Shown: in pieces, positions 36,224-46,093 of the stretch
How positions within the stretch are numbered: the stretch's first letter is position 1
Layout of the letters: each line of letters opens with the position of its first letter
Source: Acidicapsa dinghuensis
GTDB taxonomy: Bacteria; Acidobacteriota; Terriglobia; Terriglobales; Acidobacteriaceae
Reading direction: 5' to 3'
DNA length: 64,000 bases
Assembly: GCF_025685685.1 (NCBI RefSeq)
Contig: NZ_JAGSYH010000002.1
Location: 792,768 to 856,767 of the forward strand
Made by a program: the position numbers and the translations under genes
Notes under the pieces: model-generated
What the model saw: only the letters and a program-made list of their open reading frames with translations
What the model was told of the DNA's origin: nothing
The model's database searches: none

Positions 36224-37579
36224 ATGTCTGATTCCGCTGCATCTCTCGCCCCTTCGTCCGCACCAGTGACAACCATTACCGAACTCGGCAAGCATGACGG
36301 CCAGATCGTTACGCTGCATGCCTGGCTCTACAACCTTCGCGAGAGCGGCAAGCTGCTGTTCCCGATCTTTCGCGACGGCACCGGCACGGTGCAAGGAGTG
36401 GCCCACAAAGCCGGCGTTGCGCCCGAGGTTTTCGAGGCTCTCAAAGGGCTCACACAGGAGTCGAGCGTTGCCGTGACAGGTAAGGTTCGCGCCGACAAGC
36501 GCGCGCCAGGTGGCTATGAGCTCGATGTGCAGGGTATTGAGGTCGTGCAGCGCGTGCCAGAATCCAACCCTTATCCGATCACCCCAAAGGAACATGGCGT
36601 CGAGTTCCTAATGGAGCACCGGCATCTTTGGGTGCGGTCGCAGCGGCAGGCGGCGATTCTGCGCATCCGGGCGGAGATCATGCGCGCCGCAGCGGAATAT
36701 TTCGACACCAACGGATTTGTCCGCACCGATCCGCCGATCCTGACCCCGGCGGCCTGCGAGGGCACGTCAACACTCTTTCCGGTGGACTACTTTGGCGATG
36801 AGGCGTACCTGACGCAAAGCGGCCAGCTGTACATCGAATCGACCGCGCTGGCGCTGGGCAAGGTCTACAGCTTTGGCCCGACCTTTCGCGCGGAGAAGTC
36901 GAAAACGCGCCGTCATCTCACTGAGTTTTGGATGATTGAGCCGGAGGTTGCGTGGTGCGATCTTGACGGCCTGATGGAGCTGGCGGAGAACTTCATCGCG
37001 CATATCGTGCAGTCGGTGGTCGCAAAACACCGCTTGGACCTTGAAACGATTGGCCGCGATATCACGAAGCTAGAAGCAATTCACGCGCCCTTCCCGCGAC
37101 TTAGCTATGACGAGGCCGTAGCGATGCTCAACCAGGCGCACAAGGACGGCCATCTCGAGCAGCCCTTCGAATACGGCAACGACTTTGGCTCGCCGGACGA
37201 AACCTGGCTCTCGAATCAATTCGACAGGCCGGTGATGGTGCATCGCTATCCGGCAGCGGTGAAGGCGTTTTACATGCAGCCCGATCCGGTGAATCCGAAA
37301 TATGCACTGTGCGTTGACGTGCTCGCGCCTGAGGGATACGGCGAAGTCATCGGCGGATCGCAGCGGGTGGATAGCTACGAACTGCTGAAGAGCCGCATCG
37401 AGGATCACAAGTTGCCGCTCGAGGCTTTCCAGTGGTATCTTGATCTGCGCCGCTACGGTTCGGTGCCGCATGCGGGGTTTGGCATGGGCATCGAGCGTGC
37501 GGTGGCTTGGATCTGCGGGCTCGATCATGTGCGCGAGACGATTCCCTTCGCGCGCACGCTGAACCGCATCTTCCCTTAA
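36224..37579 (+). CDS. asnS: Asparaginyl-tRNA synthetase
   Basis: 451 residues. It charges tRNA-Asn. The N-terminal OB-fold anticodon domain (about 15-115, [18 protein letters not shown]) leads to the class II core: motif 1 near [13 protein letters not shown], motif 2 [15 protein letters not shown] and motif 3 [13 protein letters not shown]. The absence of Asp-specific insertions separates it from AspS. The ribosome site is weak. It is convergent with the amidase gene, 19 bp away, and divergent from the S53 peptidase. Confidence 0.95.
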   Translation: MSDSAASLAPSSAPVTTITELGKHDGQIVTLHAWLYNLRESGKLLFPIFRDGTGTVQGVAHKAGVAPEVFEALKGLTQESSVAVTGKVRADKRAPGGYELDVQGIEVVQRVPESNPYPITPKEHGVEFLMEHRHLWVRSQRQAAILRIRAEIMRAAAEYFDTNGFVRTDPPILTPAACEGTSTLFPVDYFGDEAYLTQSGQLYIESTALALGKVYSFGPTFRAEKSKTRRHLTEFWMIEPEVAWCDLDGLMELAENFIAHIVQSVVAKHRLDLETIGRDITKLEAIHAPFPRLSYDEAVAMLNQAHKDGHLEQPFEYGNDFGSPDETWLSNQFDRPVMVHRYPAAVKAFYMQPDPVNPKYALCVDVLAPEGYGEVIGGSQRVDSYELLKSRIEDHKLPLEAFQWYLDLRRYGSVPHAGFGMGIERAVAWICGLDHVRETIPFARTLNRIFP

Positions 37580-37598
37580 AACTTTCGCACTTCTCGAT

Positions 37599-39446
37599 TT
37601 AGAATCCCGGCGGGCGCTGGCTGGCGACGGCGAACTCGCGTTCGAGAAGCAAGCCAGCCTCGCAGAGCAGACCTTCATCAAAGAGGCGGCCAATCAGCGT
37701 CACGCCATGCGGCACACGGCGTGGCGGTGAAAACTTCGGCAATGGATGCTGCGGATCGGGAGCCCAGTCGCTGCGTGCCTCGCTCACTTCGACAAAGCCC
37801 GCTCGGAGCGTCAGCGACGGATGCCCTGTGTTGTTGGTGATCACCAGCATCTCATCGCGCAAAGACGGAACGAGAAGCAGTTGGACGCGGGAGAAGACGC
37901 GTTCCATCTCCTGAGCGACTTTGCGGCGCATGCGGTCGGCCTGCACAAAATCGACCGCGGAGAGGAAGCGCGCCTGCCGGAAGCAGTTGGGCCAGGCATC
38001 GGGTGTCTGCGCCTTTAGTTGATCCACTAATCCGCTCAGCGTGAGCTCTTCAAAGGCTGCTGCGGCTTCGGCAAAGAGGATCAGGTTGAGAGAGTCATAC
38101 GGCCAGTTCGGAATCGATACTTCAACCAGCTTCATGCCCAGCCGTTTCACCGCTTCTAACGCAGCGCGGTCCACATGGGTCGCTGGCGCCTCTTTCATCC
38201 ATTGAGGAAAGTAACCGACAGTTACATCATGCATCTGTGAGGTTCTCGCGTTGAAAGCCAGCCTTGCCGAGCCGGTGGCGGCCGCAGCAATGCTGGCCAG
38301 ATCTCCGGAATCTGGACCTGAGATCGCATTCAACACCAGTGCCGTATCCTCAACGCCGCGCGCCATTGGACCCAGCTTGTCCAGCGACCAGCACAGGGTC
38401 ATTGCACCGGTTCGCGGCACGCGGCCGTAAGTCGGACGCAGGCCCGTTACTCCACAACGCATAGAGGGGCTTACGATGCTTCCGCCCGTCTCGCTTCCGA
38501 TGGCAAAACCCACCAGCCCTGCGGCTACCGCTGCGCCAGGCCCTGCGCTCGATCCAGAGGAGCCCTCTTCGAGCAGCCACGGGTTCATCGTCTGCCCGCC
38601 AAACCAGATATCGTTCAAAGCCAACGCACCAAGGCTTAACTTGGCCACCAGCACCGCCCCCGCGCCATCCAGCCGCCTCACCACTGCGGCGTCGCGATCG
38701 GGGATGCGGTTGCGGTACGGCTCAGCACCGTAGGTTGTTGGAATGCCCATGGTGTCGAGCAGATCTTTCGCACCCCACGGAATTCCATGCAGCGGCCCCA
38801 GATACGTTCCCGCCGCGATCTCGATGTCGGCTTGCCGCGCGTGCCGGAGCGCACGTTCGCGAGTCAGTGTGATGACACAGCGCAGTTTGCCGTCGAACCG
38901 CTCCAGGCGGTCCAGGTAAATCTCGGTCAAACGGGTCGAGGTTAACTGTTTCGAACGGATCCAGTGCGATAGCTGCCATACAGGCGCGAAAGCAATGTCC
39001 GCATCGTTGCTGGGAAGCGGCAGATGTGGATCGTCGCTGGTAATGAGAGTGGTCGAAGCGTCCACTCCATTGAGCGACATTCCCGGAAGCACGGGATTCC
39101 ATTGCGTCGCTGGCGCCAATGTGTCTTCCAGTTCCAGATGCTTCGGTCCGGTGCGGCGTTCGTACAGCGGAGCCATCTGCTGACGCCAGTTAAGTGCCGC
39201 CTGTGCCTGATCTTTTGCCGTCATCTCTATCTGCACAAGCTTCTCAGCTTCGGCTAATGTCGCTGGCGATACCTCCGGCCCCACGGCTGGAGTCGTACCG
39301 AAAGCCGTCGGCGCTCCGGGTGTTGCGCTCTGTCCGTTCGGCAACTGGCCGGAAGGTGTCTGCGCCTGCAATGCCGCTGCCAACGCACTCATGGCACTGC
39401 CTACGAGAAAAGTCCGGCGAGAAGAGTGCTGGGATTCGTCCGTCAA
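37599..39446 (-). CDS. Amidase signature enzyme, Tat-exported
   Basis: 615 residues. Starts at TTG, preceded by GAGGTGG at 6 bases, and opens with a Tat signal (SSRRTFLVG). The amidase signature domain runs from about residue 155: the catalytic Lys in GAKDLLDT, the cis-Ser in GSSGSSAGPG and the nucleophile in GSETGGSIVSPS are all there, so it should be active. A spacer of about 120 residues between signal and domain is unusual in length. It is not a GatA subunit, since no gatB or gatC is near and it is exported. Substrate unknown. Confidence 0.9.
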   Translation of the reverse strand: MTDESQHSSRRTFLVGSAMSALAAALQAQTPSGQLPNGQSATPGAPTAFGTTPAVGPEVSPATLAEAEKLVQIEMTAKDQAQAALNWRQQMAPLYERRTGPKHLELEDTLAPATQWNPVLPGMSLNGVDASTTLITSDDPHLPLPSNDADIAFAPVWQLSHWIRSKQLTSTRLTEIYLDRLERFDGKLRCVITLTRERALRHARQADIEIAAGTYLGPLHGIPWGAKDLLDTMGIPTTYGAEPYRNRIPDRDAAVVRRLDGAGAVLVAKLSLGALALNDIWFGGQTMNPWLLEEGSSGSSAGPGAAVAAGLVGFAIGSETGGSIVSPSMRCGVTGLRPTYGRVPRTGAMTLCWSLDKLGPMARGVEDTALVLNAISGPDSGDLASIAAAATGSARLAFNARTSQMHDVTVGYFPQWMKEAPATHVDRAALEAVKRLGMKLVEVSIPNWPYDSLNLILFAEAAAAFEELTLSGLVDQLKAQTPDAWPNCFRQARFLSAVDFVQADRMRRKVAQEMERVFSRVQLLLVPSLRDEMLVITNNTGHPSLTLRAGFVEVSEARSDWAPDPQHPLPKFSPPRRVPHGVTLIGRLFDEGLLCEAGLLLEREFAVASQRPPGF

Positions 39447-39512
39447 GGAATGCCACCTCTCTTGCTATGCGAATGAACCCATCCTATCCGCCTAGCCAGC
39501 TTTAGAGACAAT

Positions 39513-39537
39513 AGAGGCCGCCTGTACGGCGGCCTCT
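39513..39537 (-). terminator. GC-rich hairpin downstream of frr
   Basis: AGAGGCCGCC (39513-39522) and GGCGGCCTCT (39528-39537) form a perfect 10-bp stem with a 5-base loop, 24 bp after the frr stop. The following sequence has only a short T-rich stretch (ATTGTCTC), so termination strength is uncertain. Confidence 0.6.
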
Positions 39538-39561
39538 GCGTTGCATTTCGTAGAACGAAGA

Positions 39562-40149
39562 CTACACCTGCATGATATCGGCTTCTTTTTTCCTGGCTGC
39601 CTCTTCCATGCGCTTGATCTCTTCGTTGAGCATGCCCTGCACTTCTTCCTGTGCGCGCTTCTCTTCGTCTTCGGAGATTTTCTTGTCCTTGGCGAGCTTC
39701 TTCAGATGATCGTTGCCATCGCGGCGCACGTTGCGCAACGCAGTGCGGTGGTCTTCGAGCTCCTGATTGAGCTGCTTGACCACGGCCTTCCGGCGCTCCT
39801 CGGTCATCGGCGGAATCGGCACGCGGACCATTTTGCCGTCATTCTGCGGATTGAAGCCATGCTCCGGCGCGCGCAGGGCCTTTTCGATCTCCTTGACCAG
39901 GCTGGCATCCCACGGCTGCACCAGGATCATGCCCGGTTCCGGCGCCGAAACCTGCGCAACCTGATTGAGCGGCGTGGGCGTACCGTAGTAGTCCACCCGC
40001 ACCTGATCAAGCAGATGCACGCTGGCCCGGCCTGTGCGCAACGAAATCAGGTGCGTCTGAAAATCCTCTACCGCCTTATCCATCCTGCGCTTCACATCCG
40101 TGTGCAGTTCCTTCAGCACGGGGTGTCCTGCCATTAACGACGCTGCCAT
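39562..40149 (-). CDS. frr: Ribosome recycling factor
   Basis: 195 residues. It splits the post-termination ribosome with EF-G. Conserved parts: DFQTHLISLRTGRAS, VDYYGTPTPLNQVAQVSAPE, and the C-terminal helix RNVRRDGNDHLKKLAKDKKIS. The ATG at 40149 follows GAGGAA; the frame open to 40203 adds 18 unrelated residues. Genes that often precede it (rpsB, tsf, pyrH) are not here. The 235-bp upstream gap to the fahA operon end contains no gene I can see. Confidence 0.96.
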   Translation of the reverse strand: MAASLMAGHPVLKELHTDVKRRMDKAVEDFQTHLISLRTGRASVHLLDQVRVDYYGTPTPLNQVAQVSAPEPGMILVQPWDASLVKEIEKALRAPEHGFNPQNDGKMVRVPIPPMTEERRKAVVKQLNQELEDHRTALRNVRRDGNDHLKKLAKDKKISEDEEKRAQEEVQGMLNEEIKRMEEAARKKEADIMQV

Positions 40150-40384
40150 TTTGATTTCCTCTTCCCGCGTCCGGAACGGAATCCCTCCCGGCGCAAATGC
40201 CAATGGCTATTCTACTAAAGCTCTGACGATGGTACAGTTGCGCGAGGTCGTGCGCCCGGTCATCGCATGGTGGAAATTCTTCTTCCCTGCCGGCTCTAAA
40301 TCCTGAACTTCATGAAACAGCGGGGAAAATTTCCGGGACTGGGAGGCCTTATAGCGTGATGCGTCGATGCTCGCATGAGCATCG

Positions 40385-41674
40385 TTACTGCTTAATTATG
40401 GCCTTCGTTATGGTTCCGGTGCATTCGCCGAATCCGATCCGAGGCAAGCCCGGTTTCTGCGCGAAGGCGCGCAGAATGACCCGGTCTCCATCTTGCAGAA
40501 ACGTCCGTTGTTCTCCTGTGGCCACGCGCAAGGGCTGCGCACGGTGACGCATTTCTAGAAGGCATCCCTCCGATCCTTCCTCCGGCCCCGATACCGTTCC
40601 GGTCGCCAGCAGATCGCCCGCGCGCAGATTGCATCCGTTGCTCGTGTGATGCGTTACGAGCTGGGCAATGCTCCAGTACAAATCCCGCAGGTTACCGCAG
40701 CTTAGCCGCTCCGGCTTTATGCCCGCCTCGCGCATTTTCCGCGAATCAAGATACACCTCGAGCGTGAGATCGATTCCATCGCTTTCTTCATGCGAACTTT
40801 TCAAATAGCTGAGCGGATCGGGAGCGCCCTCTGCGCGTTTGCGCGCCGGAACACGATACGGAGCCAAGGCCTCCAGCGGCACTACCCATGGAGAAATTGT
40901 CGTTGCAAAGCTCTTTGCCAGAAACGGACCCAACGGCTGATACTCCCACGTCTGCATATCGCGCGCGGACCAGTCGTTTACGAGGCATAGACCGAAGATA
41001 TGGCGCTCAGCCTCGTCGATAGAGATTGACTCTCCAAGCAGGTTTCCGGGGCCAATAAAAATGCCGACTTCCAACTCGTAATCCAGCGATTTTGCTGGGC
41101 CGAATGTTGGCTCAGCCTCAGGCGCTTTCGTTTGCCCACACGGGCGGCAGATATCGCACCCGCTGATAACGATTGACGAAGCGCGTCCGTGGTATCCGAT
41201 CGGTATATGTTTGTAGTTCGGCAGCAGTGGATTATCCGGACGAAACAGCTTGCCTACGCGCGTCGCGTGATCGATGGATGCGTAGAAATCGGTGTAGTCG
41301 CCGATTTGAGCCGGAAGCTGCATCGTCGCATCACTTATGGGTAGCAGTGCTGCTTCTGTGTGCGCCTGCGTTTCGCCACTTGCACCCTGCGTGTCTAATA
41401 GCGATGTGACAAGCATACGCAGCTCGGACCAGGCGTCTGGTCCGAGCGCCATGAGTTCGTTCAGCATCTCCGACTGGCAGGCGCGCTGTATTTCTTCCGG
41501 CAGGCTCTTGAACAAGCCGCTGGATACGCATGCGTCCAAATCAAGGATCTGATCGCCGATGGCTATGCCGATGTGTGTCTGGCCGCGGTAACGAAACACA
41601 CCATACGGCAGATTTTGGATAGGAAAATCCGAATCGAGTTCGTTCGCCGAGGCGAGCCAGCTTTTCACAGCCAT
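40385..41674 (-). CDS. fahA: Fumarylacetoacetase
   Basis: 429 residues. It hydrolyses fumarylacetoacetate to fumarate and acetoacetate, the last step of tyrosine breakdown. Family marks: YTDFYASIDHATRVG, YHGRASSIVISG, DYELEVGIFIGPGN, VNDWSARDMQTWEY and LLATGTVSGPE. The ATG at 41674 has AGAGG 6 bases upstream; an open frame to 41788 lies inside the preceding gene. Its start overlaps the end of the upstream unknown gene by 10 bp. It is the last gene of the hppD-phhA-hmgA-orfX-fahA operon. Confidence 0.95.
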   Translation of the reverse strand: MAVKSWLASANELDSDFPIQNLPYGVFRYRGQTHIGIAIGDQILDLDACVSSGLFKSLPEEIQRACQSEMLNELMALGPDAWSELRMLVTSLLDTQGASGETQAHTEAALLPISDATMQLPAQIGDYTDFYASIDHATRVGKLFRPDNPLLPNYKHIPIGYHGRASSIVISGCDICRPCGQTKAPEAEPTFGPAKSLDYELEVGIFIGPGNLLGESISIDEAERHIFGLCLVNDWSARDMQTWEYQPLGPFLAKSFATTISPWVVPLEALAPYRVPARKRAEGAPDPLSYLKSSHEESDGIDLTLEVYLDSRKMREAGIKPERLSCGNLRDLYWSIAQLVTHHTSNGCNLRAGDLLATGTVSGPEEGSEGCLLEMRHRAQPLRVATGEQRTFLQDGDRVILRAFAQKPGLPRIGFGECTGTITKAIIKQ

Positions 41675-42546
41675 CCAAACGCCTCTAGGTCTCTTATCGG
41701 TTCGGTAAAGGAGCATGAACCGATACTCATGAGAAAACGCTCGCGCACCTCTCGCAGTTGATTTGCGCTCCATTCCCATGAGCGCCATCGGATCGCATCA
41801 GCCGTTATGCGAAAGGCCTGCGGCGACTGCTCCTCAAGCAACTGCGTTGCTTCGTGAATATCGCCGCCAAACCAGAGAAGTGCCGAAGCGCAGAGCAAAT
41901 TGATAAAACCATGCATTAAGCCAGAGTCGCTGTTCGGCTGGTAGGTGAAGCGATGCCGAGATCGTAGCGGATGATGCAGCCCTGCCGTTGCTTTGAACGC
42001 CATCCTTCTTTCCGCAAGCATCTTGAGCATCGCGGCCACAGATGCTGCCGATGGAAATGCTTCGGCAACCACGCCGCCCATCCTCAGCTTTGCACGCAGT
42101 CCTGCTTCGTTTATGGCGTCGAGGATACTTGCGTCTCTAAATTCCACAGACACTTCAACGTAAGCCGAGACATCTTTAGGAAGATGCTCCTTCAGATGCA
42201 TGATTTTGCCACGATCCGCCGCTTTTATCTCAACCATCCCGATTGGCAGGCCCTCTTTAAGATAATGCCGGACCATTTCGAGATTTTCACTTGTTGCGAT
42301 CACGCTTAACTGCAGGTCGTGTATCTTGTCTCGGGCTTCGCTTTGCAGCACAGTTAACGTATTGACATCGACCACCATGCAGCCCAGCGCGCATGCATGG
42401 TTTTCGTGCCTATGCGCGAGATACTCGTGGAGTGCAGTGCGCAGGTCACGCTCTGCCGGTGGAAACATTCCTGCGTAATCGAACAGACCATCGAGCGCGC
42501 ACTCCATAGTGCGAGGCTGCGTCTTTATCGCTGATTCATTTGGCAT
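41665..42546 (-). CDS. Uncharacterised protein (orfX) of the homogentisate operon, in the maiA position
   Basis: 293 residues, no signal peptide, no membrane span. I do not recognise a named domain. Motifs that look conserved are [16 protein letters not shown] near the N-terminus, [23 protein letters not shown] and [15 protein letters not shown] at about residue 190. The strand-end pattern suggests a TIM-barrel-like enzyme with an active-site Lys/His pair. It overlaps hmgA by 11 bp and fahA by 10 bp, so it is translationally coupled to both. Maleylacetoacetate isomerase, the glutathione-dependent step between these enzymes, is missing from the operon. A role in that step is my inference; a regulatory or auxiliary role is also possible. 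Confidence 0.85.
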   Translation of the reverse strand: MPNESAIKTQPRTMECALDGLFDYAGMFPPAERDLRTALHEYLAHRHENHACALGCMVVDVNTLTVLQSEARDKIHDLQLSVIATSENLEMVRHYLKEGLPIGMVEIKAADRGKIMHLKEHLPKDVSAYVEVSVEFRDASILDAINEAGLRAKLRMGGVVAEAFPSAASVAAMLKMLAERRMAFKATAGLHHPLRSRHRFTYQPNSDSGLMHGFINLLCASALLWFGGDIHEATQLLEEQSPQAFRITADAIRWRSWEWSANQLREVRERFLMSIGSCSFTEPIRDLEAFGWL

Positions 42547-43831
42547 GAAAGTGTTTCTTTAACCCCTGCCAGCACTCGAAGTACTCATGCTGCAAAATGC
42601 TTGTGCTCATGGCAAATTCAGTGGGGCGCACGACAAGCTGTGTCTCAAACATGAATGCCAGTGTGTTGGCAAGGTATTGAGGCTTGAGGTCGGCATTGCT
42701 GGCGCGCTCAAATGTTTCGGCATCGGGCCCATGCCCGGACATGCAGTTGTGCAGGCTCGCTCCACCGGGAACAAATCCTTCTGCCTTTGCATCATAAGCG
42801 CCAGACACGAGGCCCATGAATTCGTTCATCATGTTGCGATGAAACCACGGTGGCCGGAAGGTATGCTCCGCGACCATCCACCGCGGCGGGAAGATGGCGA
42901 AGTCGCAGTTCGCCGTTCCGGGAATCGCGGAAGGCGAGCTCAGTACCGTATAGATCGAAGGATCGGGATGATCGAATGACACAGTGTTGATGCAGTTAAA
43001 CAGCGAGAGATCATATTTGTAAGGCGCATAGTTTCCGTGCCATGCCACTACATCCAATGGCGAGTGATCAATGGCCGCCGACCACAGCCGACCCAGGAAC
43101 TTCGCTGTGATGTGAAACTCCCCTTCGCGATCCTCGTAGGCAGCAACGGGGGCCTGAAAGTCACGTGGATTCGCTAATCCATTCGCGCCGATCGGCCCAA
43201 GCTCCGGCAACCGGAAAGTGGGTCCATAGTTCTCGCAGATGTATCCGCGCGCCTCTTTTTCCATGAGGACGACGCGATACTTCACGCCGCGTGGAATCAC
43301 ACAAATCTCGCCCGGCGCAACTTCGAGAATCCCCAATTCTGTGTGAATGCGCAGCGCGCCCATCTGCGGCACAATGAGAAACTCACCGTCTGCGCTGTAG
43401 AAGAATCTGTTCTCCATGGATGCATTCGCGGCGTATAGATGAATCGCAAGGCCAGTCTGCATCGCCGGATCGCCGTTTCCGCCCAGTGTGACAACGCCGT
43501 CTATAAAGTCCGTTTTCTTTTCTGGCATCGGCAGCGGATTCCAACGAAGCTGATTCGGCGTAGTTGGCGTCTCATTGAATGGCCCACTGCGAATCATTCC
43601 CATCCCGCTCTCTTCATACGGTCTGTGAGTTACGGAAGGCCGTATGCGATATGTCCACGTCCTGCGGTTTGTTGCCCGCGGCGCGGTAAACGGTGTGCCG
43701 CTGAACTGCTCGGTGTACAGCCCCAACGGATGCTTCTGCGGCGCGTTCTGCCCCTGCGGCAATCCTCCCGCTACCGCCTCCGTCGCAAACTCATTGCCGA
43801 ATCCCGATTGATAACGAATCTCTTTTGCCAT
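42536..43831 (-). CDS. hmgA: Homogentisate 1,2-dioxygenase
   Basis: 431 residues. It opens the ring of homogentisate to maleylacetoacetate using Fe(II). It starts [19 protein letters not shown], typical of the family; other marks are TWTYRIRPS, the iron-site region [20 protein letters not shown] and MNEFMGL...[15 protein letters not shown]. The ATG at 43831 follows GAGGG at 8 bases. Its start is 11 bp before the phhA stop region ends (phhA stops at 43843) and its end overlaps orfX by 11 bp. Confidence 0.97.
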   Translation of the reverse strand: MAKEIRYQSGFGNEFATEAVAGGLPQGQNAPQKHPLGLYTEQFSGTPFTAPRATNRRTWTYRIRPSVTHRPYEESGMGMIRSGPFNETPTTPNQLRWNPLPMPEKKTDFIDGVVTLGGNGDPAMQTGLAIHLYAANASMENRFFYSADGEFLIVPQMGALRIHTELGILEVAPGEICVIPRGVKYRVVLMEKEARGYICENYGPTFRLPELGPIGANGLANPRDFQAPVAAYEDREGEFHITAKFLGRLWSAAIDHSPLDVVAWHGNYAPYKYDLSLFNCINTVSFDHPDPSIYTVLSSPSAIPGTANCDFAIFPPRWMVAEHTFRPPWFHRNMMNEFMGLVSGAYDAKAEGFVPGGASLHNCMSGHGPDAETFERASNADLKPQYLANTLAFMFETQLVVRPTEFAMSTSILQHEYFECWQGLKKHFHAK

Positions 43832-43842
43832 TACAAGAACCC

Positions 43843-44595
43843 TCACAACCTGCCGCGCATCGCGCGCCGTTCTGCTTCGCGCATTGCGTCGTATATCTGA
43901 TCGAAGCTATCGATGGCAAACAGCAGCTTATGCAGCTCATCCACCTTCACTGGCGTCTGCAGCACTTCATCCAGTGTGAGGTCGCGAATAGCGCAGCCTC
44001 CGCTGACTACGTTCGTGCACTCTCCATGCGAGCTGATGAGTCCGCTGCCATATACCTTGATCTCGCCGCTCTGCCGGATCACTCCGAACTCTACCGTGTA
44101 CCAGAAGAGCCGCCCCAGCTTTTCAAGCACCGCGCTATCGGAGATTGCCGCGCAGACGCGTCCGTAGTGTTCGAGGAAATCGGCAAATACTGCATGCGCG
44201 TGCATCGGCACATGACCGAAGACATCGTGAAAAATATCCGGCTCCGGCGTGTACTCCATCGACTCCCTGCTCCGCAACCAGGTTGTCGTCGGGAATCGTC
44301 TTGATGCGAGCATCTCAAAAAAAGCAGGCGCGGGCAGAAACCCACTCACGGGTGTCGAGTTCCATCCTGTCCTCGGTTCAAGCCGGGCGCTGATCGAGCC
44401 AAGATGCGGCAGGCAATCCCGCTGCAGCCCGATGATCTGGAATCCTTCGAGATACTCGCGGGCTGCGTGCTTCTCAAGCTCTGGATAGACGCGCTCGACG
44501 AGCTCAGCCCACACCGCATGCTGCTCCTGTGTATAGGCTGTGTAGTCCTGGCGAATGATATACGGCTCTGCTGCCGAAAGCACTTCCGTACGCAT
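43843..44595 (-). CDS. phhA: Phenylalanine 4-monooxygenase
   Basis: 250 residues, the short bacterial form without a regulatory domain. It hydroxylates phenylalanine to tyrosine with tetrahydropterin and Fe(II). The iron ligands are the two His of FHDVFGHVP and the Glu of [18 protein letters not shown] and [13 protein letters not shown] are family segments. AGGAGG precedes the ATG. It is second in the operon, 38 bp after hppD and 11 bp before hmgA, so the cell can feed phenylalanine as well as tyrosine into this route. Confidence 0.96.
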   Translation of the reverse strand: MRTEVLSAAEPYIIRQDYTAYTQEQHAVWAELVERVYPELEKHAAREYLEGFQIIGLQRDCLPHLGSISARLEPRTGWNSTPVSGFLPAPAFFEMLASRRFPTTTWLRSRESMEYTPEPDIFHDVFGHVPMHAHAVFADFLEHYGRVCAAISDSAVLEKLGRLFWYTVEFGVIRQSGEIKVYGSGLISSHGECTNVVSGGCAIRDLTLDEVLQTPVKVDELHKLLFAIDSFDQIYDAMREAERRAMRGRL

Positions 44596-44633
44596 TGCAT
44601 CCTCCTGTATTAAAAGCTCAGCAACAAGCTCGA

Positions 44634-45794
44634 CTACAGATTTCCGCGCGCCTGTTGCTCGCGTTCGATGGCCTCAAACAGCGCCTTGAAATTGCCCTTG
44701 CCAAAGCTCCTGCTTCCGCGGCGCTGAATAATTTCAAAGAACAGCGTCGGCCTGTCTTCCACCGGCCGCGTAAAGATTTGCAGCATGTATCCCTCATCAT
44801 CACGGTCCACAAGAATCCCAAGCTCTTCCAGTTCTTCAAGCGGCTCGTCAATGTTGCCGACACGGCCCTGTAGTTCCGTGTAATACGTGTGCGGAACGCG
44901 CAGAAACTCTACGCCCTGTTCGTGCAGCCGGTTCACTGTATGCAGAATGTCATTGGTCGCCAGCGCAATGTGCTGCACGCCCGGCCCCGGAAAGAAGTCC
45001 AGATATTCCTCTACCTGCGATTTGCGCTTGCCCTCCGCCGGCTCGTTGATTGGGAACTTAACAAACCCGTTGTCATTTGCCATCACCTTTGACATGAGCG
45101 CCGAGTAATCGGTGGAAATATCCTTATCGTCAAAGTGCTGGTAGAGTGAGAAGCCCATCACCTTGGAGTAAAAATCGACCCACTTATCCATTTCGTGCCA
45201 GCCAACATTGCCCACCATGTGATCGACATGCAACAGGCCTGTCGGTCTTGCTACAGGATCGCTCTCAATCGCTCGATATCCCGGCAAGAACGGGCCTGAA
45301 TAATTCTTCCGCTCTACAAAGGCATGGATCGTGTCGCCGTAAGCACGGATGCTAGATAGAACAACTTCTCCATACTCGTCGGCCAGCACGCGGGGCTCTT
45401 CGAAACTGATGGCGCCGCGAGCCGTCGTCTCCTGCCAGGCTTTGCGCGCATCGTCCACCCACAGCGCAACTACACGGACGGCATCTCCGTGACGATGAAC
45501 ATGCTGCGCTATCGGATGAGCGCTCCTGAGCGGAGTGGTGAGCACAAATCGAATCTTGCCCTGCTGCACAACGTAAGAGGCGTAGTCATGCTGTCCGGTC
45601 TCCGGCCCTGCATACGCGACTAACGACATACCAAACGCTACGCGGTAAAAATATGCGGCCTGACGCGCATTGCCGACATAAAACTCAACGTGGTCGGTCC
45701 CGTTCAGAGGCAGAAAGTCTTGCTTTTCCATTGCGGACTCTGAAGGAAAGCGCCCTGGAAACTGCGTGGAAACTGGTTGCTGCGCTGCGCTCAT
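44634..45794 (-). CDS. hppD: 4-hydroxyphenylpyruvate dioxygenase
   Basis: 386 residues with two vicinal-oxygen-chelate domains. It turns 4-hydroxyphenylpyruvate into homogentisate. The iron ligands are His in LLHVDHMVGNV, His in GVQHIALATND and Glu in TLFFEIIQRRG. FPGPGVQHIA and RGSRSFGKGNFKALFEAIE are typical. AGGAGG lies before the ATG at 45794, which fixes the start. It is the first gene of the operon, and a 299-bp AT-rich region lies upstream. An aminotransferase for tyrosine is not in the window. Confidence 0.97.
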   Translation of the reverse strand: MSAAQQPVSTQFPGRFPSESAMEKQDFLPLNGTDHVEFYVGNARQAAYFYRVAFGMSLVAYAGPETGQHDYASYVVQQGKIRFVLTTPLRSAHPIAQHVHRHGDAVRVVALWVDDARKAWQETTARGAISFEEPRVLADEYGEVVLSSIRAYGDTIHAFVERKNYSGPFLPGYRAIESDPVARPTGLLHVDHMVGNVGWHEMDKWVDFYSKVMGFSLYQHFDDKDISTDYSALMSKVMANDNGFVKFPINEPAEGKRKSQVEEYLDFFPGPGVQHIALATNDILHTVNRLHEQGVEFLRVPHTYYTELQGRVGNIDEPLEELEELGILVDRDDEGYMLQIFTRPVEDRPTLFFEIIQRRGSRSFGKGNFKALFEAIEREQQARGNL

Positions 45795-46093
45795 GCCAAA
45801 ACCTCCTTACCGGGGATCGCATCAGGGAACGCGAGGAAATCATTTCCCGGCCATGCCATTGGCACCGTAAAAAGCATAGGCCTGCTGCAATAGCAGCGAA
45901 AAGGGCGCTTCAAAGGAAAAATGTAGCTTTTACTTAATAACCTTAAGCATATAAGGACTGTTATTTAAGAATTAATCGCTTAAAGCTGAGCAGACCACAC
46001 CGAATGACGTTGCCCTCGGAACAAGGAGTTATCAGGAGAAATCAACCGCAGAATCGAACGGCACAAATCAACCATGCCTGGAGGGACAAGCGT
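45795..46093 (-). promoter_or_regulatory. AT-rich upstream region of the tyrosine-catabolic operon
   Basis: 299 bases without a gene. Bases around 45920-45990 are markedly AT-rich against the GC-rich surroundings and contain an imperfect palindrome with arms CCTTA and TAAGG plus several TTAA/TTAAG words. It should hold the operon promoter and probably a regulator site. I cannot name the regulator; none is encoded nearby. Confidence 0.5.

Noticed and set aside
37599..39446. Calling the amidase GatA because asnS is adjacent
   Set aside because: The protein has a Tat signal and no GatB or GatC partner; adjacency to asnS is convergent and probably chance.
41674..41788. Extended fahA start at 41788
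   Set aside because: The added 38 residues are not fumarylacetoacetase-like and lie wholly inside the upstream gene; the ATG at 41674 has a ribosome site and matches the family start.
41665..42546. Reading orfX as a classical maleylacetoacetate isomerase
   Set aside because: No thioredoxin-like N-terminal fold, no SSxS/C glutathione motif and a length well above MaiA; only its position recalls maiA.
42536..43846. Longer N-terminus for hmgA from 43846
   Set aside because: Five extra codons precede the normal family start [10 protein letters not shown], which has its own GAGGG site at good spacing.
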